Source of the DNA: Ustulina deusta
Lineage: Eukaryota > Ascomycota > Sordariomycetes > Xylariales > Xylariaceae
DNA length: 64,000 nt
Direction of reading: 5' to 3'
Assembly (NCBI GenBank): GCA_023159155.1
Contig: JAJNNX010000008.1
Coordinates: forward strand, 186,001-250,000
Shown: in pieces, positions 45,896-56,467 of the stretch
How positions within the stretch are numbered: the first letter of the stretch is position 1
How the letters are laid out: each line of letters starts with the position of its first letter
Notes under the pieces: generated by a model
The model's database searches: none
Seen by the model: the letters and a program-made list of their open reading frames with translations, nothing else
Told to the model about the DNA's origin: nothing
Translations under genes and position numbers: made by a program

Positions 45896-47149
45896 ATCGT
45901 CCAAGAGTGACGCCGCTATGTAGCTCTGTTGACTTTGCACTTGGTCGAGTGAAGACGCGACGTCGAAGCGTAATGGTCGGAGGGTAATAGTCACTTGTGG
46001 CCTACAGCTGTAAAATGTATGATATGATGTATGGTAGGCTGATGCTTGCGGGTTGTATTCTCATAATAGTAGTTTGGCGTTGTGTTTTCTTGGATGACTG
46101 CCTTGGACGTGATAGAGAGAAAGCGCACTCGAACGACTAATCATGATGGCTCTTGACCTGTGGGAGATATAAGAAGTTACCGTATCCCGCAGCCCATCTC
46201 GCAGTATAAGCGCTACTTGGTTACGACTTATAATGCGTACGTCATGCTCGACGAGCGTGAGTTTTGAGGACCGTGCTTAGCATTTAGTCCGCCTGTACAT
46301 GACCTTTGAGGAATCATGGTTGAATGAATACACAGCCTTGATGGTGACTACAGGCCACCTACTCCCATGTTTACTCGTTGCTTTAGACTACAGTCCCCAT
46401 TGCTTCGAAAGGGTCCAGCCAATCCTCATGCCACTTTACCTTTCTCTAAAGCTTTGAGTTCTCGTAGGGATACGTATCGGGCTTAACTGTCTCCTCCCGT
46501 CTTCCTTCATCGACAATAAAACCCACAACCGCTAACGATACTGCTTCGCCTTTGAAATCGCTCATCTTTTTGTGTTATGAGATTGCTTCTTGCCTGACAT
46601 AATAACCACCCAAAAAGCAGCTGTAATGCTTTTTTTTAATGATCGCCGGGTAACTGCAATACTGTAAAAAGAAATACATAAAACTGGAAGCTTTTGCTGT
46701 TCGTATAAGCTTTGTTTCAGCGCGAACATGTGAGAGATCTGCCGTTAACACCCAGGCGAGGAGAGATAAGGCACACGTGGCTCCAGTACGTCAATAAATG
46801 ATATTCATTTTAGTGCAGACTTCGAGATTTAAGTTATCGGAAGAATGCGTAAGGGAGGAGAGATGGAGGAGGAAACGTATTGTTTGTTGAGTTTCAATCA
46901 GCAACTTTATAAGAGGAAAAGGAAGGGGAAAGGTAAAAATGCGGATGATGGGTGATGATGATTGACAAATACAAACACCCTTATGCCTGTAGCTCGACAT
47001 ATCTAGTTTTACCACATCTATCTAAACGTCGAGGGGCGATAAGTGATGGTATTCGCTTTGTTTTTGATCATAAGCTTGGTTATATTATCTGCGCTCTGTG
47101 TTTATGTGATACAAAGTGGAAACATATTGGAAGGAGAACTTGGATGAGA
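45896..47149. other. Intergenic region, no gene seen
   Basis: It contains the promoter of the 74-residue gene and the 3' flank of the aconitase-type gene. No recognisable frame. Confidence 0.4.
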
Positions 47150-50100
47150 TTAAATAGGAAATACTTCAATGTCCGCCACGGTTCCATTCCCACATCCTGT
47201 GACTTTCCCCTGTGGTATCGGGTCCTGTGACCGGCACAGCTGATCGAACAACCCCTTTCCGAAGCGTTCAAACGCCTTCTTAATCCCGCCCACCTGGATG
47301 AGCTGCTTCTCCATCTCACTAAGCTCAAAATGAAACTCACTTCCTCCACACCGAATAACCGAGGCCGCCATGTCAACCTCGATCTCTGATCCCATTTGTG
47401 CAATATCATATAAATCCTTGCCATCGCCTCCACGGGATATTTGAATCCCCAGAATCCCGATATTTGGCTGGTTTCTAGCGTAAATGAAGGCGAATGATTC
47501 GGCGATGACACACTTGATACCGCAACCTTTTAGAGCGTTGACTGCTACGTCACGAGAAGATCCAACTCCAAACCCTTTCCCCGCAACGATAATGTTGTGG
47601 CCGTGGTTTTGGGCAAGATCTCTGAATTCGGGCATGAAGTATTCCATACAATGTGAGCCCCATTCATCGTCAGTTTCGCAAAGGTGCAGGAAGCTGGTGG
47701 GGATAATCTGACACTATCATTTAGCTATATTCTAATTGGAATTGGCGGTAAGGAGTCTATCATTGAAATGCAATAAAGGGAATAGGGTATGGCCTCTATC
47801 ACACTAGAAAGAAGTGTGTGGATGGTTATCATTTAGGTTATGCTTACGGCATCAGTGTCAATGAAATCTCCCAATCTCATGACCTTCCCTTTGATTATTT
47901 CCGCCGACTTCTGGCGGGAGTTCATGGGAAATTGGTCTCGCACTGGGGAAGAAACGGTGCTTGGCAATGATATACCGGTAGAGTCTGTGTCTGTGTCTGT
48001 GGAGGACGTATCTTCCTCGGCGTCGGTACCATAGGGTTCGCAATACGGAATATCGCCAGCTTCTAGAGGTGTCGCCCACAGCTCGCCTTCGTTTTGGAGA
48101 TGAAACTTCTCTAATATAGCCGGAGAGTCTTTGATTGGATTATACAGTAAATATTTAGCCAGCTCGTCAGAGTTGAGTTGATCGAGTAACGATTGAGGAT
48201 CAGTGACTTTCATAGTGAATGACGAGGCTGCTACCGTCGCCGCCGCCGCAATGTTGCCGATAGAACCTGTGAGAAGCGAAAATTTAAGCAATTTGATGTT
48301 TTTTTAAGCTGCAGATAGCATCACCTCGAGCGAGAGCGACAAAAGCAGGAAGAATGGAATTAATATTCGACGTACCTGGTCCCATTCGGTTCTTGAAGTT
48401 CCGGTTCTGAGAACTAAGCCAGCGCTCCCCTGAGAGGGCTTGATCGGTTCCCTGGCCAATGCACATCGAACAGCCCGGGACACCGACGTTGAAACCAGCA
48501 CGGCGGTAGACATCGAGAAGTCCAAGGTCTTCTAACTTGCGGCGAATTGGCCGTGAACCTGGCACGACCACTCGCCGGCCCTTACTAACTGGCTCAAGTC
48601 CTCGATTAAGCCCCGCCTGCAGTATCAAGGCCCCAATAATCACTTTATTAGCTAGAGTTAGTGGTGTTTCCTTAAAGACACATGCAAGGTCTCAGAACTT
48701 AGACTTGATAGTGCAAGGGCTTGGAATATGATCTTGGAAGTGCCCATGATAGAATAAATAAAATTCAAGATTCACTCACGATCTTCCTCGGCAGTCGTGC
48801 AAGCGCCAATGAAACAGCCGTCTAATTCATAGCCTTGGATCTCAGTGACTGGAACTACGTTATCTGGGGAAGGACAAAGAGCGACAAATGAGGTAACTTG
48901 AGATAAATCGATGACACGTTGTTCCACGTATTCGGCATCGGGGTCGGCTCGGAAGTAAACAGCATTTGAGCGATACTTGCGTCTTATCCGTCTTGAGATA
49001 TATTCAAGTGTCCTCTCGTCGGATTCGAAGATTCCGGTCACAGCGCCAAACTCCTATATTGAAGAGTCATTAATAAAAAGCCGACATGGCAGGAAAACTG
49101 CCCCAAGACTCCTCCCTTCTTTATCTCGATATGGCCTGCTAATCAAATGAGCACTTACGGTGCACATATTCGCTATTGCGAATCTAGCGTCTCCGGATAA
49201 GTACTTAAGTCCAGGTCCACTGAACTCAACGACTCTTTCCGCCGCTATGGTGTTTCGTTTGAATTCCTTCAAAATATAGAGGATCGTATCTTTCCCCCCG
49301 ATTCCCCGGGGAGGACGCCCAACAAAGCGAATAGAGACTGTCTCGGGTACGGTAAACCATGTCTGGCCTGTTATAAGGGGCATGACTACATCGGCAACGC
49401 CCATTCCGATTGAAAGACATGATACTGCCCCTGCAGAGCATGAATGAGAGTCCGCGCCAATGATGAGCTGGCCAGGTAAAGCACGCTCGCGGACGAATTC
49501 CGTATGCATGATGGTGTACTATATTAGAGATTTCCCGTTAGGCTGGCGTCCATCTAGGGTAGTAGAGTTGGTATTACATTGAATCCTTGAAATTCTGTCA
49601 TTTTGAATTCTTGGTGGGCGAGTCGGCTTGCGTCCATGAGCTTTTTGACGTCGGGGAGATCATACAGAGCTGGTTCAACACGATGATCACCTGCGAGCCA
49701 AAATCGATCATTCCGAAAAATACCCGGTCGTCCAACGGAATCATACACCTTTTTCATACCCTTTGCACCACTATATCAGCATGGAAGGTCGCTGGAAGTT
49801 AGGAGGTAATACTTACGGCCCATGAAAGCTCAGAAGCCAAAACCCAATCAACATCCACTTGGATGACTTCACCTGCTCTGACCCAGCCTTTTCGCGAAAC
49901 ATCATGTGCAGCGAAAACTTTCTCAGCCATCGTCATTGATCTTCTTCCCTGGGGCCTTTCTCTGAGAGGTTTGGGTGCATGACGGGACCGCTCAGCAGAC
50001 TTGACTGCCTCCAAATACGCAGATAAAAGAAACAAGACCTGACTCTCGTCCTCTCTAGAAAGGGGCATCGATGCAGTTAATTCCATGCCACCGAAATCGC

Positions 50101-50362
50101 TGGGGAGCAAACATGACTGGATTGCGCTGCGAACGGCGACGCAAAGTTCCTGGAGGTCGTCATGGGAAGCGATACAAGACTCGATAAGTTTCAGGAAGCC
50201 AATGAGATTCGAATCGGAATTTGGATATTCTCCCCCCTCAGAGGCTTCAAACTTGAATGTGATTGATTTGGCGGCATTCAATGCGGATAAACAATCTTGC
50301 TCGGCAACAGTTAGGCTGCCAGCCGGGCGAGGAATTTGGACTGTTATTTGATTGCGGTCCAT
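47150..50362 (-). CDS. Single-chain aconitase-superfamily hydratase (LeuC+LeuD / DmdAB-like)
   Basis: Seven exons on the minus strand: 50362-49817, 49760-49578, 49518-49159, 49053-48780, 48651-48376, 48266-47848, 47707-47150; all phases close, 871 residues. Residues 1-140 are an extra N-terminal part I do not recognise. From [12 protein letters not shown] (143) the large subunit of the isopropylmalate isomerase/homoaconitase class follows, with [16 protein letters not shown] and [11 protein letters not shown]. The [4Fe-4S] ligands are C448 (FIGACT) and C515/C518 (PGCSMC). A Thr/Ser/Asp-rich linker then leads to a LeuD-like swivel domain ([32 protein letters not shown]). The MTMAEK start and the swivel sequence resemble prokaryotic LeuC2/DmdA types more than the fungal leucine enzyme Leu1. 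The acceptor of intron 1 is AAG, unusual but the only phase-correct choice I find. The gene is divergent from a lyase gene, which suggests the two act in sequence. The substrate is unknown. Confidence 0.88.
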
Positions 50363-51186
50363 GGTGGTACAATTTATTGGCCTCCACAAAAGAATGAGCA
50401 CTTTCAAATGACGTCTGAGGATATTCCTCGAATTTCAGCACAAAGTTGGAGAAGAGCTGCTTGTAGGTAGCAGTGGCTATACTTTGACAACTATGAGTGG
50501 TATTTATCTACGAATTTGTTCCCCCTTACATTTTTTCAGCGTGACCACCCCCCCGTGACCTCATTGTGATATATTGATTCTTTAATAGCGAATTAGACGC
50601 GAAAGCTGCACTGTGATGGGAATAACCCGGAGCCGAAGCGCTTCCGCTGGGTTGTGATGGTGACGTTTCACAGCATCAATAGTGTCTGGGGAAAGATGAG
50701 CATGGCCAGTAGGCTGCGGAGCCGTTTGGAGAGGGTTCTTTAGTGGCCAATGACAGGTTTTCTCAAGTCTGGGGTTGGAGATTTCGTGCTACACTATATT
50801 AAGCCGAGCCGGGTTTGATATTGATGCAACCGATGTGCACGGAAAAGGGAGTTAAGAGTTCAAGCCGAAGGGCGAGAATGAGAAAATTTCCTGGACACCG
50901 TTGTATTTGGTGGCGAATGCGTGTAAGATAGCCCCTCATGACTTATACTGTCACGTAGAGCGGAGGCTCGTCGGAACCGTACTTCGTTTTGAGCTGAGAT
51001 GAGCCTTGCTAGTTAATGTGGTATCGGTCCGTCTTCGGCTTGGATACGCTGCTATGGGGTATTCTACTCTAGCCTAGACCTGAGCTATATTATCTTCTAC
51101 CCGGGCTCCTCTGCATTTGACTCTCGCAACACTGAATCATAAACCCCGGATAGAGCGGTAGTAACCTAACTGTGATTTTTCAAACC
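50363..51186. promoter_or_regulatory. Shared divergent promoter of the hydratase and lyase genes
   Basis: 824 bp separate the two divergent start codons. Near 50631-50648 lies an 18-bp almost perfect palindrome around GAAGCGCTTC (50635-50644), preceded by CGGAGCCG, a CGG-N2-CCG arrangement of the sort bound by Zn2Cys6 factors. Either could co-regulate the pair. No regulator gene is seen next to it. Confidence 0.45.
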
Positions 51187-52243
51187 ATGTCTCATCAACG
51201 AGAACTGGGTTCATCCCCAGGCGGGCGACTTCGACGGCTTCTTGCTACTGGTAAGACACTCCTCTGCCCTGGGGTATACGATGGCTTTTCAGCCCGCATG
51301 GCCCTCGCAGCAGGGTTTGAATGTCTCTATATGACAGGCGCCGGCGTATCGATGTCCCGCATCGGGATGGCAGACCTCGGGCTCGCCACGCAAACAGAAA
51401 TGGTCGACACGGCAGGGATGATCGCCAATATCGATCCAAAGACACCCCTCATCGCAGATGCGGAGTACGCATTGAACTTTTCCATTCCTCTCATTAGTCT
51501 GTTGGGGGGCCGTTACCCCTCCATTCCCCTCCAGCTGAGCTGAGGATTTACAGATTACGTCAAATGGCTAACTCTTAGTCTCGCATAGTACCGGCTATGG
51601 AACAGCAGCCAATGTCGCTCGTACCGTTGAGCGCTACATTACGGTGGGAGTTGCTGGGTTTCATTTGGAAGATCAAGTTGTTACTAAGAAATGCGGACAT
51701 CTAAAGGGAAAAGAGTGTGTCAGCTTGAGCGAGTACCTCTCGCGGATTAAGGCGGCAGTGGAGGTGCGCAAGAGGAGGGAAAGCGATATCGTGATTATTG
51801 CTCGTACCGACTCGCTCGCAACTCACGGCTTCGACGAGGCACTTCATCGGCTCAAGGCGGCCGTTAAAGTGGGAGCTGATGTAGTCTTTTTGGAAGCAAT
51901 CTCCACAAAAGCGCAGCTAGAAGCTTACTGCGATGCGTTCCGTGGTACTGGAGTGGCTACACTGCATAATATGGTACAAGGCTCGCCGCATGCTTACAAG
52001 ATTACACCGAAAGAGGCAGAGCAATACGGCCTCAGCATCATGCTGTACCCTGGGTTGTGTCTAATACCAGCTTACCATAGCATCACGAATGCGCTACGAG
52101 CGCTTAAGGAGGGAAAAGTAGAAGAGAGTTCTGAGGGAGTTGCCCCGGCGCAAATCTTCCAGGTCTGCGGGATGAACGAAATACAAGAACTAGACCGAGA
52201 GGTGAACGACTGGGTCCGGGAATTTGAGAAGGATAATGAATAG
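51187..52243 (+). CDS. PEP mutase/isocitrate lyase superfamily C-C lyase (dimethylmalate lyase-like)
   Basis: Exons 51187-51464 and 51589-52243 give 310 residues; the 124-bp intron starts GTACGC, has a GCTAAC branch and ends GCATAG. The fold signature is complete: LLCPGVYDGFSARMA, YMTGAGVSMSRIG, the metal-site DADTGYG (91-97) formed across the splice junction, and HLEDQVVTKKCGH. C128 in KKCGH is the gate/acid residue found in the C-C lyases of the family (methylisocitrate lyase, dimethylmalate lyase, oxaloacetate hydrolase) and absent from the P-C mutase. The length fits the short lyases, not isocitrate lyase (about 540 residues). Aspergillus niger has a characterised member acting on 2,3-dimethylmalate. 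Substrate choices here are dimethylmalate, methylisocitrate or oxaloacetate; the neighbouring hydratase favours a hydroxy-dicarboxylate. The first GTG in the frame (51172) is ignored in favour of the ATG. Confidence 0.88.
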
Positions 52244-53178
52244 AGATTAGTTTGAATTGAGATGTCTTCGCCAATATCTCTCGGATTGAAAGAAGAAAAG
52301 GGAAAAAATTCAACACTACCCTTGCACCTCGTGGGTATCCGTGGAAAGGGCCCTATCACACATGAAATAAAAGTACTTATAACCCAACCACTGGAGTGGT
52401 TCTGATTCGTTGGAACAATATTGGCACGATACCATCCAACTAAAGATGTTGTCCCAATAGACGGGAGGTGTAATTCTATTCTGGTATGTATCCCTACTGT
52501 CACGCTCTTAGAACATGCAGGCTCAACCCAGGATGTCATGAACGTGTAAGTAGCTTAGCTAATTACCTACTTATCAGGGGTAGTCCCGGGTCTTTGGTAC
52601 CGCGGTTGACATGGCCCTCGTATAATAAGCCATCCCGGTTGTTCATTTCTTATACTCCTAAGCCTTAAATGCTTTATTACTTGTCGTTGTACTTTGAAAC
52701 AATTGGTGACGATGAGCATTTCTGCCAGACCTTGCTCGCGCCATGGAGGTCATAAGTCATTCAGCCTAGACATACAGGGGGGACCTAGAGTCTGTTTATA
52801 AACTTTAACTAAATAGAACAGGGGTATTTAGCGCTAACACCTAAATAGGAATATGGGGTTTTCTAATTGGGAGTCGTATCTGGCGCAAAAAAAAAAAGTG
52901 CGAGCCCAGAACTCTTCGTTTCACCTCTTCCGTTAAAAACGAGGACATTCAAAATGACATGCGAGACTAGCTTCTAGTCATATTTTGGCCGTCTCATGTG
53001 GCCCCTCTCACAATAACTCCACTGAGCTCTGCTTGTAACGTTTCTTGGGCCTTATGCTCTCTAGTCCTTTGAACTGGGTAGCCGTCATTCATATGACGCG
53101 CTTCGCGATAGCTAGGCAAGGATCCCATGCCCCAAGCTATCATTCCCAGCTGAAGAAGAAGTAATTATTGTACAAATA
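52244..53178. other. Intergenic region, no gene seen
   Basis: This is the 3' flank shared by the converging lyase and HET genes. The minus-strand frames over 52072-52539 are shadows or non-coding. An A11 run is at 52889-52899. Confidence 0.45.
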
Positions 53179-55779
53179 CTAAATAAGAAACACCATCTCC
53201 CATCTACGGTTTTTCATCCGGTTCCAGTCCTCCTCCCAGATCGCCACTTGCCCTTCTCTGGATAGCCCGCCGGACGGATGTCTCGCCACAAAAAGCACCC
53301 TCAGCTGGCCACGTTCTCTTGCCCTCTCCAAGCTGTCTCGTCCCACGACAAGACACTCAACTGGGCGTCTCTGGATTTCATTGTTCCCGTCGTGATCAGC
53401 ATTCTCTGCTACCGGTGGATACTGGTCCCACATGACGTCGAGCTTTGTAGTGTCGTCCACCCACAAGCCGCAGTGCTCTACGTCCCATTTGTTCTTTGCG
53501 CGTGGGTTCTTTTCGTACTGGAGGAGCAGCTGATTACAACTGGTCCAGAAAGCGAGGACCGTGTGCCGCAGCTCTGGCACCAGCAGTCCCGCAGGAACCT
53601 CAGACAGCTCAACGATTGCGGTTGTGTCACCCTTCCAACTTGGATTGGTCCCCTTGAAGGGCTTGCTGTACTCGTTCGAATAAACTCGAAACGTTTTGCT
53701 CTGCGGAATATGCTGTAGCGTCAGCGTCCCGCCCGTCTTGGCACGCTCTAAGTGGTAAAATTCAAGGCCGGCATGTTCGCCATCGAGGTAGCCGAACAGT
53801 TCATGGAAGTACACCCGGCCGACCCAACCAACCCACGACCAGCTTGGAAAGCGAGACCTCATAGTCCCGTCATCCTCTGCGACCTCCACTCGGCAAAGTG
53901 CGGTGCGCCGCCTTAGCTGGTCTCTAGCGCAGGGCCAAGTGAGCGCCACCCCCAAGAACATCTTGGGCAGGCCCCAGAAGAAGTCTATCCCGGAAAGCTG
54001 CGTGATGGCCCTCAAAACACCGCTGAATGCGTCAAGTCCGTCACTTTCGCGAGTGAGGTCATGCTTGACGAAGCTGTGCACGAGACATTGATACCTCTCG
54101 CCAAACTTTTGGACGGACGATCGAGTCCACAGGTCCTGGAACACACCGTCGTCGAAGGCTGGCTCATATATGATAGTCTGACTCTTCTCGCAACACTGAG
54201 GTAATTCCCAGCAAGCGTCCTCACGCCAAGTCGCCTGCCGACACTCCCAGTATACTTGCTCAGGTGCAAAGATAAGCCACCTCGGCGAGAGGATGGCCTC
54301 CTGGAACGTCCAACCGCGTGTGGACCACTTGGAGTCACCGAAGATCTCGTTCGCTTCGCCAATCTTCCTGTGCGATTGCATGAACCATGTGCCGTCTATT
54401 TCGAAAGGCTCTTCGGCTTGGAAACGCGTGCCAGGACGGACACCTGGCAAGCCGCTGAACGCACTGCCTCCAGACGCGTTGATGATGGTTACACACGCGC
54501 GACCGTAGATAACGTCCATATACGGAATGAAATTCGCCTTGTCGGCATCTGAGTCTTGGATGATACACAGACTGTCTATCCAGAGATAGTGTTCCCCAAT
54601 ACCCTTTGTGACTTGGATGGCGTCGGCGATCGTATTAGGAACCCAAGACGCACTCAGTGAACCTGCCCGCTTGAACTCCTTTAGAGTGTCCTTCGCTAGC
54701 GTCCGGAACGGCATCGAGCCCCATACATAGCTCAGCGCCACCCAAGATACGTTCTCCACGTCCTCCATCTCCACAAGAGATGCCGTATCGACGTCGATAA
54801 GACGGATGGCGGTCAGGTGCTGTCGCCCACCAAATGGGATGCGCCTTGGGCGGCAGCGATCGTCGTGCGCAGCACCGCAGAGCCCTTTCCACTTCCGGAA
54901 GAGACGCATATCGGCGACTAGAGGCCGGTTACGCGCCACATATGGCTCGTTGTCCGGCCATACAAGTGCATTATCCTCATCAAAATGGCCGGCGTTGCTG
55001 AAGATGTCTGCCACGCTGGGAGCCATTTCGTAGCTTTTCTGCAGCGTCAAGTACGGACCCAGCCAGCGCCCTGTATTTCCGGGCTCGCGTACTGTAATCG
55101 TGATCTGGAGGAAGCAAAGTCTGCCATGGACGCCATCATCCCCGTAGCCGGTATAGTTGGCCTGTTGCTCACCTTCCTCGGGGAGGCGCTTCGGCCACAG
55201 ACACTCCATCTCAACTCTTGAAGTTGACATGTCTAGACGGTTTGATGAATCATACCTCTCAGTGGCCCACGTATTGAACGCTGCCCATATTTTGCTACAC
55301 AGAAAGCAGGTTCCGACAGAGTCTAACACATCAGGGAGCCGCCGAGGGGGAGGCAGGCCAAGCGCGGCGCTGGCTGTAGCGTTCGGATCGTTGGCGTCCT
55401 CAGGTGTTTTATTACCACTCTTGCTGTCTGTGTGGCCATCCTCAGTTTCCTCGTCGCGATTTTCATTCTTTTCATCGCTACCATTAGTTTCCCCATCGTC
55501 ATCTTCAATACGCGGCGTTGTTTTGGGAACCCGCTCAATGGAGTCCTGGTGCTTCGCGAGGTCGTTATGCTTGCCAATAGCTTCTGGTTCTTCCCGCAGT
55601 AGAAGGCCTTGCAATTTGCTGATCCATTCTTCATTTTTTTGAGATTCCAACACACCTGTCTGTGGACTTGATTCAATATAACCAACGACGTCTGTTTCAC
55701 TGTTAGCCTTCCATGCAGTGCACCATGAGCAGAAGCGTTTAGCTGCAGCAGCATCTTGCCAGGGATTTGAGAACGACAT
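53179..55779 (-). CDS. HET-domain protein (heterokaryon incompatibility type)
   Basis: This is one uninterrupted exon of 866 residues. The N-terminal 300 residues contain a Cys-rich opening (FCSWCTAW and a later CFLCSKIW), an acidic Asn/Asp-rich linker and a beta-rich part. The HET domain sits mid-protein with its three conserved blocks: VSWVALSYVWGS, YLWIDSLCIIQD followed by MDVIYGRACVTIINASG, and STRGWTFQEAILSPRWLIF with the YWECR end. HET domains trigger growth arrest or cell death after non-self recognition in fungi and are related to TIR domains; most copies in a genome have no tested role. The long C-terminal part has SRFPSWSWVGW, typical of this group. The start is the only ATG that includes the Cys-rich head. 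A possible AAA partner lies 2 kb away. Confidence 0.92.
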   Translation of the reverse strand: MSFSNPWQDAAAAKRFCSWCTAWKANSETDVVGYIESSPQTGVLESQKNEEWISKLQGLLLREEPEAIGKHNDLAKHQDSIERVPKTTPRIEDDDGETNGSDEKNENRDEETEDGHTDSKSGNKTPEDANDPNATASAALGLPPPRRLPDVLDSVGTCFLCSKIWAAFNTWATERYDSSNRLDMSTSRVEMECLWPKRLPEEGEQQANYTGYGDDGVHGRLCFLQITITVREPGNTGRWLGPYLTLQKSYEMAPSVADIFSNAGHFDEDNALVWPDNEPYVARNRPLVADMRLFRKWKGLCGAAHDDRCRPRRIPFGGRQHLTAIRLIDVDTASLVEMEDVENVSWVALSYVWGSMPFRTLAKDTLKEFKRAGSLSASWVPNTIADAIQVTKGIGEHYLWIDSLCIIQDSDADKANFIPYMDVIYGRACVTIINASGGSAFSGLPGVRPGTRFQAEEPFEIDGTWFMQSHRKIGEANEIFGDSKWSTRGWTFQEAILSPRWLIFAPEQVYWECRQATWREDACWELPQCCEKSQTIIYEPAFDDGVFQDLWTRSSVQKFGERYQCLVHSFVKHDLTRESDGLDAFSGVLRAITQLSGIDFFWGLPKMFLGVALTWPCARDQLRRRTALCRVEVAEDDGTMRSRFPSWSWVGWVGRVYFHELFGYLDGEHAGLEFYHLERAKTGGTLTLQHIPQSKTFRVYSNEYSKPFKGTNPSWKGDTTAIVELSEVPAGLLVPELRHTVLAFWTSCNQLLLQYEKNPRAKNKWDVEHCGLWVDDTTKLDVMWDQYPPVAENADHDGNNEIQRRPVECLVVGRDSLERARERGQLRVLFVARHPSGGLSREGQVAIWEEDWNRMKNRRWEMVFLI

Positions 55780-56467
55780 TCCGCTGCCTAATCAAGTGCT
55801 TAGGAGTGGTGTGACTATAAATCAGCGGGGCATTTACAGATCACACGTTCCAAGGTGTCAAGTTGTGACCACAGAAAGTGTTCGCGGTACCGCTCATAGA
55901 TCGGAAGAGGATTAGCACATATTGCTAAGGGAATAACTGATGTTGCCTAACTAGTCGTGAGGGGAAGCTAGCAGCGGACGCTTTTCCACTAATCTATAAT
56001 GTATACATTTCATCAATATTATATTATCATAGTCAAATAATTTATTGAGAGGTTATAGTTAGCCCCACGGCTGCGCATCTTCGTCTGCGGACTTCCGAAT
56101 CTCGGGCGTCACGCAAGGCAACGATAAGAAATGATGCTTCATTTCTCACGAGGTACGGATGCTATAAGTATCTCCGAATGCTGGGTGCACGGCGTTGTGC
56201 TTGTGGGAATTCTCTTTGCAAATGTTCTTGTCCGTAAACGGGAGACCAAGACTCCATACGCCCTCCGGTCGGCGGAGAGGCCGGACAAGATGTCAGATGA
56301 TTGGAGATTATACCGATCGCATGTGCACCCAGATAGTACATGTTTAAATATGTCACACCTCGAGGAATCACATCCTCGGCTAAAATAGCAACTTCATTTG
56401 AGCAGCTTTTTGAAATTCTTGTAACGGAACCCTTGAGCACAGGTAAATCGCGATATTGTCGGTGCAA
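55780..56467. other. Divergent promoter region between HET and the 2-hydroxyacid oxidase
   Basis: 688 bp, AT-rich around 55990-56050. Frames at 56131-56388 (plus) and 56162-56568 (minus) lack any family. No gene is supported. Confidence 0.4.
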
